From: Sambucus nigra
Taxonomy: Eukaryota > Streptophyta > Magnoliopsida > Dipsacales > Adoxaceae
Assembly: GCA_949130495.1 (NCBI GenBank)
Contig: OX422213.1
Span: 206,081,660 to 206,145,659, forward strand
Length of the DNA: 64,000 nucleotides
Direction of reading: 5' to 3'
Part shown: piece by piece, positions 1 through 10,902 of the stretch
How the letters are laid out: each line of letters starts with the position of its first letter
Numbering within the stretch: position 1 is the stretch's first letter
Translations under genes and position numbers: made by a program
The notes under the pieces: model-generated
What the model was told of the DNA's origin: nothing
What the model saw: the letters and a program-made list of their open reading frames with translations, nothing else
Database searches by the model: none

Positions 1-2030
1 TTCTTCTTAGGCCTTTGAACCACAGGATGTTCATTTATTGTTGATTGCCTAGCAAGTTCGAATCTCGAGGGATCCCATTTAGTTGACTTCTCATGCTTTT
101 TCTCTTTAGCAGTTGGTTTTCGACCTCTCGGGCGACCCTTGCAATGCTTTAGCACGGATGGCTCAAATAACCTAGCGGTTGTGGGACACTCGATGTCCTT
201 CAGTTTTTGCAACATGGCCCTTTACCCATCAATAGTTGATCGTTGCCACCGTTGTTTAAAAAGTATCATTTCCGTCTCGTAGTCAACCATATGGTACTTC
301 GCTAATTCGGGCATCATCATTAATTTACGCCAATGTGCATCAACATCCCCCCATAGTATTTCCCTTCCCTACATCCGGTAAAGGACCAATTCATGAGCGC
401 ACGGTAGATCATAGATGTTGTGTACCAAGTGTAGGCACAATTTAATATCTATGCCAACGGTATCACAAGTCTTCATCTCCTCAAGAATTGTGCGAGTGCT
501 TTATTTTTTACAAAGAATCCTCAAACTCCCTCATGATATCCATCACTTGCAACCCAATGTAGTTGTTCATGCTGGCAAAATCCTTGTGAAAAGGAAGTTG
601 AGAACTCTCCAAGTGCCTCTTCAACTTACCATGTGCTCCTTCATAACGGTTGGTTGTTCGGTTGCCCCGGTGCGTAATCATATTTGTCCACGTATGAACG
701 AAGCTCTCCCTTAGATTATACCATGTACAATCTATGTAATAAAGCTTGTTCGGGAAGTCATACCAATCACAGTGAAAAAGCATCCATTCTTCGTTAAAAT
801 CACTCTCGGTGGGTGATTCAACCAAATGCATCCAATCCCTCATGAACTTCTTCAATGTATCCTCATCTTTGATCTCTTTCTTAGCATGGACCTCCACATT
901 GCAATGAACGTGGAAGGTGCAAACCATAGTTCTCGCCTCGGGGAACACAACTTGCAATGCGTTCATGCACGCATACTCCCGATCTGTGATGAAAATGTGG
1001 GCATGGGTCGAATAGGAATTTCAAACGTCCCAACGCCCATCGATAGTTCTCCACCTTCTCCGTTGCTAAAAAGGAAAAGGCAATATTGAAAGTCCTATCG
1101 CACGACGTTATTCCAACCATCTCGAATAAAGGCATCTTGTATCGATTGGTCTTATATGCGTAGTCAACAATGACAACACACGAAAAACACTTGGCTAGTT
1201 GAATTGAGTTTGGATGCGCCCAAAAAATGTCTTCCACCTCCATGGTAGACTCACTCATTCTATACCAATACATTTAATGTTTATCCTCAATAAACTTCAT
1301 TAACTGTTGCATCGCCGTTGTAACCTCTTGTTCCGAGATCCTCAACTTCCCTTTGGCATTGTATATTATTTTCATGGTCGAAACATTACTAATATTACGA
1401 CTTTTAATCATCGTTAGAATGGAGGTCGGCTTTACACCGCTCAAGGACATATCTTCAGCAATTTTTTTTCCACCGAAGTAAGTCTACCCACATGTGCATG
1501 TCCAACTAAGGTTTCTGGCAATGGGTGATTGTGAACACCGCTAACGATAGACAACATCCACTGTCCATTATCCATCGGAATGCCCTTCAAAAAAAATGGA
1601 CAACTGCACTTCCGAGTGGCTATGTCCCTCTTCCTACCTTCGTTTCCAACATTCTTCCCGTGATGATCGTGGTACTCACCTCCCCTCTCACAACCAATGT
1701 GTATATGTCCCTTATGTGTTGAAGAAGATGCATAGGACTTGGTTATGACTATCACTGTTTTAACAGATCGGGCTTGCTCTTGATCCCAATCAACTAACTC
1801 TTGTCGGGTGGGAAATACCTGAGAATTAAGAATATAATGAATCAGTCCAACCTAATTATAATATATAAAAAGATTACATCAATAATAGACATTATAATAC
1901 CTCTGCTCAGTAAAAAACGTCGTACTAACATCTACTAACACCGCACCACCTTTCGCAATTTGGGGTATTTTGATGTTCGCTAAAGCCTGATCAAATAACA
2001 GCTCATTGAAATCCGTGAAAGCATCCTACA
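1..2030 (-). pseudogene. MULE transposase pseudogene (FAR1-type DNA-binding, DDE transposase and SWIM domains)
   Basis: Read on the minus strand. A short exon (about 1928-2026) and intron precede the N-terminal FAR1-like zinc-binding region (1441-1800), with VFPTRQELVDW, GCERGG, CPFFLKG and GVHNHPLPETLVGH. Next comes the MULE transposase domain (about 500-1275), with DIFWAHPNS, VIVDYAYKTNRYKMPL and ITDREYACMNAL, so the first two catalytic Asp are visible. Then follows a SWIM-type segment with YDLPCAHEL (about 400) and a C-terminal KGRPRGRKP tail (about 150). Breaks: frameshifts near 1455 and near 1000, in-frame stops before MYWYRMSE (near 1275), after the SWIM motif and near 225. The C-terminus runs past base 1. 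These proteins cut and paste Mutator-like DNA; FAR1/FHY3 light-signalling factors descend from them, but the decay and the flanking terminal repeat indicate a transposon. Confidence 0.85.
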
Positions 2031-2040
2031 TAAGTAAAAA

Positions 2041-2888
2041 TATTATTAGTACCCACAATCAATGAACTTGAATAACAATATTGAGAACTAGCTTTCAACA
2101 TACTTGATAACATAATCACAACGTATGTTTGAATTACATTAACAACATACTTCATAACATAATTATTAACAGTACCATGTTTGTATCATGTTTGAAACAC
2201 AACATGATACAATTTCATAACATAATTACAATGTAGTTGAATTAAATTATGTCTTTGAATTACATTGGAACCAAACTTGTTACCAAACTTGAATTACATT
2301 ATGTATTTGAATTACATTGTGTTTAAATTCTATTCGGCATGAATATACCGAATATGTTTCATTATTTTGGGGTGATCTTAACGAATAATGTTAAAGTGGT
2401 TCGGGATGTATGTAGCGAAACAAGGACAAACATTCGGGTTAATTATGTCGAATATGTACATCAGGTTCGGCATGATCATAACGAATGAACCTGCTTCGAT
2501 AAAAAAAAATATAGTTGGTTCGGGAGATTTATCTAGAATTTCTTACATTAAATCGGGGACCCGATCCCGATCCCGAACTAACTGTACGTTAGCTGCGTTT
2601 TTTTTAATGTACAACCCTAATGAAAAAACAAAAATATAAGTAATGAGACCCAAATTTTACCTCAACAATGGGATTTGTAGAGTTGTCATTTGTTTTTGAG
2701 GTGTTGTCATTGTATAATGGTGGGATATCCATTAGTATGTGAATATTTAAATAACAAACCTTAGATATTTAATAATGTTGTTGAAGATGGTTGGTGGGGG
2801 ACAAAACTTCAATAATGATGTGTGGGACCAAAACTTTAATAATGTTGTTGAAAATGTTGTTGAAGATGATAGGTTATATTAATGGAGA
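2041..2888. other. 5' non-coding part of the MULE
   Basis: AT-rich DNA between the transposase exons and the terminal repeat. At 2330-2570 there are loose copies of a TTCGGCATGATCATAACGAAT-type motif that recurs more regularly at 4553-4790 in the neighbouring element. No ORF of interest. Confidence 0.5.
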
Positions 2889-3105
2889 CAAATTTGTTGG
2901 GGAAAGAGAAGATGAGAAAGAGAGAGTTTGGAGTACAGTGGATAGAGAGAGAAAGTAAGAATTTGGAGTGTAGTGGTATTATGTGTTTTAGTTGTATTAA
3001 AAAATATATATATTGAGTGGTGGCCCTTAGCAAAAATCATATTTTAAAACCTTGTGGTATTTTGAAGCAATTTTTGTGGTGCCCTTAGAAACTCCCTAAA
3101 ATAAC

Positions 3106-3941
3106 GAATCGGACCCTTTTGAGTTGACTGCCCGTTTACAATTCAAACACTTATTGTGTGTTGAACATTGAGTTTACTTCTTTTAAAAAAAGTGATGCGC
3201 GTGACTGTGCAGGAGTCAACTAGTATGAACGAAACAACTATTAAGCAAATAAAGATAATTAATTATTTAGTAATATTTATTATAAAAGGCAGTTGCTAAG
3301 CAACCAATTTAGTTTGTATAATATATACAGGGATTATCGAATAAGGATAACTAATATGATTCATTAATTATCGTGTCTTAACGGTGTCAAAGTTTACACA
3401 TAAAGGACCCGAATCATTATCTAATAATTTCATATCGTTTTGTGCCATGTCTCATTTTTCCAAGGTTATTTAAAGGGATTTTAAGCATTTAGTACTATTA
3501 AAAAGATTTACTTGTCACCACTCCCATGTTTTTATTTTTTTAGTTGTTGGTACTATATGGTGCAAGTGTCATTCTCTACGAAAGGAAGGATGAGTGGTTA
3601 CAGGGAAATTATAGACGGTTTTAGGTAGTTATGAGACGTTTTACTATTCTAGAAACACATGGGAGTGGAGCCTAAATACATCTTTGTAGATGGAACTAAA
3701 GTCAAAAATACTATTATTTAAAATCATTCCTGGCCAAGTGATGCACAAAATGCTTTCTAAGTCTGATTAACACTGAAACTCTAGCCAAATTCATGGGTAT
3801 GTACTTTGTTGAGGAGATGAGAGGATTTTTCCATTGTAACTCTTGACTGTTGTTTGCTATAATTAATCAAAAATCTGGTCGTTTGACAAAAAGTCTAAAA
3901 GTGACGCGGTCTAATTATCAGCTCACTATAAAGTCTTGGTA
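3106..3941. other. Unique-looking spacer between two MULEs
   Basis: AT-rich DNA without a supported ORF, terminal repeat or structural RNA. I see nothing to annotate in it. Confidence 0.5.
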
Positions 3942-3950
3942 TATTTTATG

Positions 3951-5319
3951 AGTGTTTCTAAGGACACCACATTTTTTGCTTTAAAATATCACAAATTTTT
4001 TTTACTACAAAATACCACTGAAATCTAATAGTTAATTCTCAATACCACATAGAGGGTCACCACATATTTAAAGTTATAAAATTCATTTACACACTTTTCC
4101 TCTATCTTTCTACAAATTCAAACCTCCAAACATTTCATTTTCAACTTCCAAACCTTTCATCTTCAAATTTATTTTACTTCAACTAAAGATTAAAGTACAT
4201 TGAATAAAATACCCATTTGAATCCCAAAATTTTTTTAAGTTACGAATAAAATTCTCATTTCATCTTTATACCCATTTTATCTTTATGCTCATTTCATCTT
4301 TATTACTTGACCCTTGAAAAATATGTTAAACATATTAAAAACATGTTGAACAACAATAATGTGTTAATTTTTTGTGCAAAGAACGTTTAATACCCCTCAT
4401 ATGTTGAGAAAACACAAAATAAATAATAAACCTTAGCGTTCAAAACCCTAGTTGATAACCCGGTGGTTCGGTATAAACACCCCGAATAAAGACTCAACAT
4501 TCGTCATGTTTGCCCCGAACCAAATATGGTATGAAAAATTGGATTCAAACTTCATTCGGCATAATCATCCCGAATATATGCATTTCATTCAGCATAATCA
4601 TCCCGAATGAAAAATTTTCTTCAAAAAATATATATATACATTCCATTCGGCATAATCATCCCGAATATATGCATTTAATGTGGCATAATCACCCCGAATA
4701 TATGCATTCCATTCGGCATAATCATCTCGAATGAAAATTTTTCTATTAAAAAAAATTTAAGTTTGATTCAGGATAATCACCCCGAAAATCATCATCTTTT
4801 TCGAGCGCCCGACCCCGAACCACTGGACGAATTCTGCGATTTTTCATATTTTCAATCTCTATGAATAAACAAATATATATATATATAATGGGTCCCAAAG
4901 TTTAGAAGAAAAATGTGATTTGAGGAGTTTTCATTTGCGTTTGAGGTGATGTCAGTCTTTTGGGGGAATACTCATTGATGTTTGAATATTTAAATAACAA
5001 ACCCTAGTTATTTAATAATGTTAAAGATGATTGGTTGAAGATGATTTGTTGAAGATGATAAAAAGCGAGTTTAATCATAGTTATTTAATAATGTTGAATA
5101 TAGTTGGTTGAAGTGTTGAAGATGATCTGTTGAAGAAGATTTGTTGAAAAAGATAAATGGAGAGTTTGGAGTATAGTGTAGAGAGAGAAAATATGTGATA
5201 TTTTGTGTTGAAAATAGTGTGTAAAAAATATTTATATGATGTGGTGATCTTTAGCAAAAAATCGTTTTTTTTCCTTCTGATATTTTGAAGTAAAAGTTGT
5301 AGTGCCCTTAAAAACACCC
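3951..5319. mobile_element. Non-autonomous MULE, 1369 bp, with perfect 9-bp TSD
   Basis: The nine bases TATTTTATG occur at 3942-3950 and again at 5320-5328, directly abutting long imperfect inverted ends: AGTGTTTCTAAGGACACCAC reads inward from 3951, and the reverse complement of the right end starts GGGTGTTTTTAAGGGCACTAC. Similarity continues inward for roughly 200-250 bp with indels. A 9-bp target duplication with long inverted repeats is the signature of the Mutator superfamily. There is no transposase; the ends match the transposase-bearing element at 1-3096, which makes that family the likely source of mobilising enzyme. Confidence 0.85.
4553..4790 (+). repeat. Short degenerate repeat inside the MULE
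   Basis: The block CATTCGGCATAATCATCCCG followed by AAT is repeated about five to six times between 4553 and 4790, spaced 30-40 bp, with variants CAGCATAATC and GGATAATCACC. Each unit is flanked by TTCGG/CCGAA half sites, so it is weakly palindromic. Diverged copies lie at 2330-2570 in the related element. Confidence 0.7.
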
Positions 5320-5328
5320 TATTTTATG

Positions 5329-7265
5329 TGGATGACCACATTTGGTGATCATAGGTTAGTTTAGGTGCGACAATGTTTAACACGTCTAGTTAACACAATA
5401 CAAGTTAGCAAGTTTCAGATTAGTTTTAACAGGTTTAAGTCATTATCGTTTTGATCTATTAGACATTATTATATAAAATGTACATGACATGATCCCACCA
5501 AAAGTGACGATTTATACTCGATTTGAAACTGAATATACACGACTATAACAGGGTCGGGTGCTTGTAGCACCAACACGACCAGTTGCTAGTGCTAATTATG
5601 GTGCTAGGCCTTTAGGCGTAAAGTACAGCCCAAAGATCTCCTTATTTTCACATCAAACAACATGTGCACACTACCGATCGAGAGAAACAGTGTGTTGCGC
5701 ATACCTATACTTGTTTAAAATGTGGGAATGAGATGGCGGTGGTGGTTGTGCTTTGCTAGAGAGGGAGATCTTTCTTTTAGAGAATTATGATAAATATCAT
5801 ATTTTTTTTTATATTTAGATTTTTAGGATAGTGTTTTTCAAATTTATAAATGTAGTCTTTGTAATACAATAGTATTTATTTGTGTGTTCCTTTTAGAGTT
5901 GAGAGTTTTTTTTTTTTTATCCGCGCCAGCGACACCATTTTTCATGGTGATTTTAATAGAGTGACTAAATTTATAAAAACTATGTAGAATGTCCTAATTT
6001 TATACACTTTGAGATTTATAAGGACTTTTTCCCAAAAACTCATTTTTTCTTTTTGGGTCTTCGTCCCAAACCTAGTTGTTGCAACAAGGGGCCGAAACAT
6101 GCAAAAAAAAAAAGTAGCAGTCTACGAGGAGAAATTTCAGGAAAAAAATATGGCATTTCCTTTTTAATTAATTACCGTACCAAAACTACTTGGCCGGTAA
6201 AAAAATTCTCCCAAACAAGAAACTCCCTCAGTCAAAAAACATTGTGAAACATTTGTGTCGGCATATTTTTTCCACTAATTCAAAATTTCACAAATTAACT
6301 TATTTTGTTTTTACCAACATACTCATTCCGTCCCAAATTAAGAGTCCATTATTCTGTTTTAATTGTTCCAAATTAAGATTCCGCTTTCCCGATTTCAACA
6401 TAATCAACAAACAATTTCACGATAGTTAAGAAGTACTCATCTTGACCATTGATTGAGTGTGTCCTTGATATCAAAAAATGAATATATATGTATTCACCAC
6501 CTATACTAACTGTGATTATACTAACTTTTGTGAAGCACAATTTTCGCCGAAATTGTAGTTATTCTATTAAACAACTATAAGATATCATAGAATTTGAAGT
6601 CTATATGAGGATGTTAAATTGCCTACGCTCAATAAGAACTCAAAATAGCAGAAATTCAGACGCAAGTTACATCCACTAAACATCTCAAATTACAGCTGTA
6701 AAAATACAACCACAGATGCTGCACAAAGTTGTCAGGATTTAGTTTATCCTGAACCAGTTGGGTTAACCTGTTAACCCAGCTATACATCACATGGACCCGC
6801 TAAAAAAATGATGAATACACTGCAAATACATTATACACTATTACGTGAGGGCATTTGAGTAGTCAATCTTAACATGACAAGACGCAAGAAACCAGCACGA
6901 CACGACACATTGCAAACTCTATACCAAACAATTAAATAGAAAATTACAAAATCCTCCGGTTCTACCACATTATTTCCAAAAAACAAATGAATTTGCACAT
7001 TCTTTTGGAGGAGGATGTAAAAGATGTTTCAAATGACTCAACCTTGTATATCCATTTGGTACATTGTGGGATGATTGACATTAGCCCATAATTAAAAGGT
7101 ACTAAAATACAGCTTTGACAATCTCAATTATCAATCTTTAAGTACTGAAAACTAAGCAGAAACCCCCTCTAGTTTGTAATGCGCCAACCAAAAGAAGCCA
7201 TTCAATAAGAAAATTGTAAAGATAATCACCAAAAGAAGCAAGGGGCATAATACAATTTGAGGGTG
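5329..7265. other. Non-coding DNA 3' of the Ycf20-like exon
   Basis: AT-rich with no supported ORF. The part near 6650-7265 probably includes the 3' UTR of the minus-strand exon. At 6320-6440 a segment starting CTCATTCCGTCCCAAATTAA resembles the conserved tip of Stowaway-like (Tc1/mariner) plant MITEs; no opposite tip is evident, so it is at best a fragment. Confidence 0.5.
6318..6440. mobile_element. Possible Stowaway-like MITE fragment
   Basis: CTCATTCCGTCCCAAATTAA is close to the common Stowaway tip CTCCCTCCGTCCC, preceded by TA (the family's usual target). Only one end is visible. Confidence 0.35.
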
Positions 7266-7742
7266 TCATAATAACATAGATAGCAAATCAAATTCAATAT
7301 TGAAGGGGTTAGGAAACCCAAAAATGTAATCTATTTCATATTTAAACGCGTCCAAGAAAAGACCCATGGTAAGCCCAGCCTTCCAAAAATTAAACATGGT
7401 AATAAGACCCCTAATCTTGTTGAGTAAAGGAAAAGAAGTTTTATACATGAGGGCACCAATCCCCTCAACCACGATCACCGCCAAACCGGCAGACAGAACA
7501 TCCCAGTCGCCAGTTTGTCCTATGACAGTCGAAAAGGCTGTTGCACAATAAAACCCCACCAAAAAAAGCAACACTTTCATCGGAAAACCATTTTTCATCT
7601 CCCGGATTCTCGAAACCAACTTGATTTGAAGATCTTTAATTACCCTAACTAGTCGAGCACTACCACTGATGTTATTTTCAGATGGTGAATTCAACCTGCT
7701 GCTATCTACATTGCTCCTGATTGACCAGTCCTTCCTAGCCAA
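7266..7742 (-). CDS. Ycf20-like (DUF565) chloroplast protein, C-terminal exon
   Basis: About 158 residues, open to a TGA at 7266-7268. It starts with a polar stretch (SRLNSPSENN), then SARLVRVIKDLQIKL, a basic-hydrophobic turn GFPMKVLLFLVGFYCATAF, the strongly conserved VIGQTGDWDVLSAGLAV, VEGIGALMY, and LITMFNFWKAGLTMGLFLDA. Three membrane segments are apparent. These match the nuclear-encoded Ycf20/DUF565 family, thylakoid proteins linked in Arabidopsis to non-photochemical quenching. Reading is interrupted upstream by TGA near 7763; a pyrimidine-rich tract ending GGCTAG at about 7743 fits a splice acceptor, so this is an exon and the transit peptide must be elsewhere. No stop or frameshift inside, so it may be functional. 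Confidence 0.85.
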   Translation of the reverse strand: MARKDWSIRSNVDSSRLNSPSENNISGSARLVRVIKDLQIKLVSRIREMKNGFPMKVLLFLVGFYCATAFSTVIGQTGDWDVLSAGLAVIVVEGIGALMYKTSFPLLNKIRGLITMFNFWKAGLTMGLFLDAFKYEIDYIFGFPNPFNIEFDLLSMLL

Positions 7743-7751
7743 TTCAAACAA

Positions 7752-8361
7752 TTTTCCAAATCAGCATACCATATTTAGCAACATTATATGTAAATATTGG
7801 TCTTTAACAAATCAAAGACTGAAGTTTGGGGTCAAATTCAATTTCTCCCTCAAAATTTGAATTTTGTCAATGTCCCCTCCATTATAAGACATAACTAGAT
7901 GTGACGTGGCGGGTGACATGGCATGCTGCTTAATCATTCAGTGCCACATGAAAATAAAATTAATTACTTTAAAATCAATTACATCATAATGAAACAATAA
8001 ATACAAAAGTCCAAATACTTTTATAAAAAAAAAAGATGGAAAAGAAAAGAAACGTCAAAACTCTCCCCCCACCCCCGCCAACACATGCACAATTTAAGAC
8101 TCGTGCTCGTCTCCTAACCTTTGACCCACCACTAGTTTTTTGTTTGGTTCTCAGTTCTATAATTCTTTAACCAAAAGCAAAACACTTTGGTTCCATGATT
8201 TGTGAAACTATAGTCTACCCTTCGAATGCATGTCTAGAATTTCTTTTTAATGAACATTTTTACCTCCATGAACTATTTGTTTTAGAATGTAAAAGTCGTA
8301 GTTAAAGTATTTATAAGTTGACATGAGGAGCCCATCTAATACATTATAACACATGGTATTA
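7752..8361. other. Non-coding DNA upstream of the Ycf20-like exon
   Basis: Likely intron sequence if the gene continues to the right. Contains C-rich runs (8058-8080) and no supported coding segment. Confidence 0.45.
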
Positions 8362-8667
8362 TGATGTGTACTTGGGAGCGTAAGCGATTAAATCAACACT
8401 ACAAAACAACAATATCAACAACATTGAATAAGGCGAAATGTCAATATCCCAACAACTCTCCTTCATCTCAAAAGTAAAAGTAGTGATTACAAGGCTTTAT
8501 TTATATATAGCCCAAATTATCTTGCTAGCCAAGATAATCCTAAAAGTAAAATGACAAAAAGGGGCACACTAGAATATTCTCGAGGAATAATCTAATGCGT
8601 GTACGTCACTTAAATTAAAAAATAATAGTACGATAAAATACCCCGGTTAGGTTCATGCTATGCATCA
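8362..8667 (-). repeat. Left LTR, copy A
   Basis: 306 bp from TGATGTG to CATCA, nearly identical to copy B at 8714-9017 and similar to the right LTR at 12826-13284. It is followed by a poly-C/ACC tract like the one next to copy B. Confidence 0.75.
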
Positions 8668-8713
8668 CTGCCCTCCCCCCCCCCACCACCACCACCCATC
8701 ACGCATGGTATTA

Positions 8714-9017
8714 TGATGTGTACTTGGGAGCGTAAGCGATTAAATCTACGCTACAAACAACAATACCAACAACATTGAATAAGGCGAAATGTCAATATCT
8801 CTACAACTCTCATTCACCTCAAAAGTAAAAGTAGTGATTACAAGGCTTTATTTATATATAACCCATATTATCTTGCTAGCCAAGATAATCCTAAAAGTAA
8901 AATGACAAAAAGGGGCACACTAGAATATTCTAGAGGAATAATCTAATGCGTACACATCAATTAAATTAAAATATATAGTACAGTAAAATACCCCGGTTAG
9001 GTTCATGCTATGCATCA
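8714..9017 (-). repeat. Left LTR, copy B (tandem duplicate)
   Basis: 304 bp. Both copies are preceded by CATGGTATTA, which includes the target-site bases, and followed by CTGCC plus a C-run and (ACC)n. The duplicated unit is therefore about 350 bp of flank + LTR + polypurine tract. Confidence 0.75.
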
Positions 9018-9062
9018 CTGCCCCCCCCCCCCCCCCCCCCCCAACCACCACCACCACCACCA
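9018..9062 (-). repeat. Poly-C / (ACC)n tract (element polypurine tract)
   Basis: About 22 C residues then ACCACC repeats, directly inside the left LTR. On the element's strand this is a purine-rich tract where plus-strand priming would be expected; it has clearly expanded as a simple repeat. Confidence 0.6.
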
Positions 9063-9640
9063 AATAAAAAGTTGCCATATATTGGTAGAATTCGGGATCA
9101 ATGCGATGTAGTGCGAGAGTGACCACATGAGAGGCGTCTGCAATGCAGGAGCATGGATGAAGGGCCATTTTAGAAAACCTATCGACGATGACAAATTAAA
9201 TCACGTCCTACGATGAAGTCCATGGAGACGTCTTACCAAGGGTGATTAAGAATGGGAAGCAGGGTGTAGAGGTCGGCACTGGAATGTTGACCATTGGTTG
9301 GTTGAGAGGTGTAACAATGGCAAATGAAGGTGTTTGTGTCCCGCCTCATGGTTGGCAAGAAGAACCGATTCCTAAGGGTAGAGTGGGTATGTGTGACACC
9401 CCTACTGCCGACTAGACCTCCGACATGAACCTCGGCAATGATCTCCCGAAAAAAAAAAAGGAAGCAGAGATGTAGAGGGCAGTGCCACAAACAAGAAAAC
9501 CATCTTGGAGTATATAGTCCCCAAACATGTTGTTTGCCTCTGGCACTCGGTGTGAAGAAGACCGAAGCGAGCGTATGAGGCATAAAGGTCTTGCACCTAG
9601 CCGAGCCCAAAAACCTTGTTACGTATGACAACTAAGGCAT
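9063..9640 (-). pseudogene. Gypsy integrase fragment
   Basis: Minus strand. Zinc-binding part: EVHVGGLVG, then TLRNRFFLPTMRRDTNTFIC and a CxxC relic, followed by SSADLYTLLPILNHPW and the start of the catalytic core (VSMDFI, then FSKMA and SDASHV-like wording). The remainder of the core (second Asp, Glu) is missing, so the element is truncated before the polypurine tract. Multiple frame changes (9230, 9190). Confidence 0.75.
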
Positions 9641-10193
9641 GGTTGCAACTACTGAGAGCATCGGCGACCTAATTTTCTGTCCCTGACTTGTAGTGGAGAT
9701 GGAAGGTGTAGCGCTAAAGATAGGCGGTCCACTTAGTGTGTCCATCGCTAATATGTCATTAGTTGTGGAGCAACCGGAGAGTTTCATGATCAATTTTGAT
9801 TAAGGCAGAAGGTAAGATTGTCAGAACCTTATGGCTTTGATGACTGCACAAAACTCAAGATCATATGTCGTGTTATTCGGGAATAGCTTCTGGCTATAGC
9901 ACCCGACTAGTTTGCCATTTTGAATCAAAACTGAATTGATATCAATGTTACAATATCGCAAGACAACTCAAAGAGTAAGGTGAAATCTTAAGGGTTGAGA
10001 CTGTTGCTGAGGTCATGAGTGTCTTGATGTGCATGAAGGCTCTATCGGCGGCTGCATCATTCCTATGGAACTCTCAATGATAAAGGGCCATATTAGTGCT
10101 AAACTCGGCGATGAACAGACTGTAGAGGCTAACGAGGCCATAGAAATTGCACCTTTGTGAAACAGATGTGGGGGTGGTCCACTCGACAATAGA
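9641..10193 (-). pseudogene. Gypsy RNase H fragment
   Basis: Minus strand: SVLIQNGKLVGCYSQKL, TYDLEFCAVIKAIRF, then HETLRLL- and ADALSS-like wording near 9660-9700. This is the RNase H domain and the linker to integrase in a gypsy polyprotein. Contains stops and frameshifts. It continues the RT segment that lies on the other side of the SINE. Confidence 0.7.
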
Positions 10194-10202
10194 TTGTACT
10201 TT

Positions 10203-10399
10203 TTTTTTTATAACCCTGAATCTCTACACGAACAAGCCCTTTGGACTCCTCCATGCGAAACAGAGGGGACGCTATACAAGAGCCACCTTGACACGCGCTC
10301 TGCTTAAAGTTTGATATCCATGGCGGGTTTCAAACTCGAGATTTTTGGACTAAACGAGCCGCCCCTTACCACTTGAACATCCCAGATTGGATAAATGGC
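10203..10399 (-). mobile_element. tRNA-derived SINE inserted in gypsy pol
   Basis: About 197 bp on the minus strand. It carries a pol III A-box-like GTTCAAGTGGTAAGGGG and a B-box-like GAGTTTGAAACCCGCC, and ends in ATAAAAAAAAA. The 9 bases TTGTACTTT occur at 10194-10202 and 10400-10408 as a target duplication. Flanking pol reading (KVQAI then EWTTPTSV) resumes across the insert, which confirms the insertion point. Confidence 0.8.
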
Positions 10400-10408
10400 T
10401 TGTACTTT

Positions 10409-10902
10409 GATGGAGTCAATTCGCACGTCATCGCCTGAAACCACATATCCCAATAAAGTGAAGAGCGGGACCATAGATGAGCACTTCTTCAAATGGAGAT
10501 GGAAACGTTCGATAGAACAACCGCTAAAACCTAGATCACGTGGAATAAATGCACATCTTCCGAACGACTATAGATGAGGATGACATCGAAATAAACCACC
10601 ACAAGTTGATCGAGGAACGGTCGTAAGATCTGCACTGTGACTCGCATAAATGTAGATGGAGCATTAGACAACCCGAAAGGCATGACTGTCCACTCATATA
10701 GGTCATCTTTCCTTTAAAGGAAGCTCGTACGGTCGCATTCAAATCTGATGATACCAACTCTAATCCTTCTCTAGGGTGAGAAGGGTCGGGGTAGTATATG
10801 GGGACATACTCTCAAAGAATAAGGCCACGATCGCATAGCTCGGAAGCTTGCAGCTGAAATTCCTTATGATTGGTGGGGGAAATCCGATAGTGGGGTAGGT
10901 TG
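10409..10902 (-). pseudogene. Gypsy reverse transcriptase fragment
   Basis: Minus strand: YRISPTNHKEFQLQASELCD, RGLI, then a deletion to [37 protein letters not shown], ending FLGYVVS and KVQAI. The catalytic YxDD box reads YFDV, so the second Asp is lost. The fingers (KKDGSWR region) are deleted between about 10760 and 10800. Confidence 0.8.

Larger units (their letters stand above)
1..3096 (-). mobile_element. Mutator-like element (FAR1/MULE class), right part, truncated by window edge
   Basis: The segment holds a decayed transposase (1-2030) and, on its 5' side, a terminal region ending near 3096. The last ~200 bp (2890-3096) are recognisably the same sequence as both ends of the complete non-autonomous element at 3951-5319: a GGTATTTTGAAG-type block, then GTGGTGCCCTTAGAAACTCCC at the tip. 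By analogy the tip is at 3096 and the 9 bases TAAAATAAC (3097-3105) would be the target duplication; the other end lies outside the window, so this cannot be checked here. Internal DNA 2645-2790 also matches 4890-5025. That transposase and tip belong to one element is inference from the shared ends. Confidence 0.75.

Noticed and set aside
415..1089. Plus-strand ORFs over the MULE transposase
   Set aside because: Antisense shadows of conserved minus-strand transposase sequence.
7366..7860. Plus-strand ORFs overlapping the Ycf20-like exon
   Set aside because: Antisense shadows without recognisable features.
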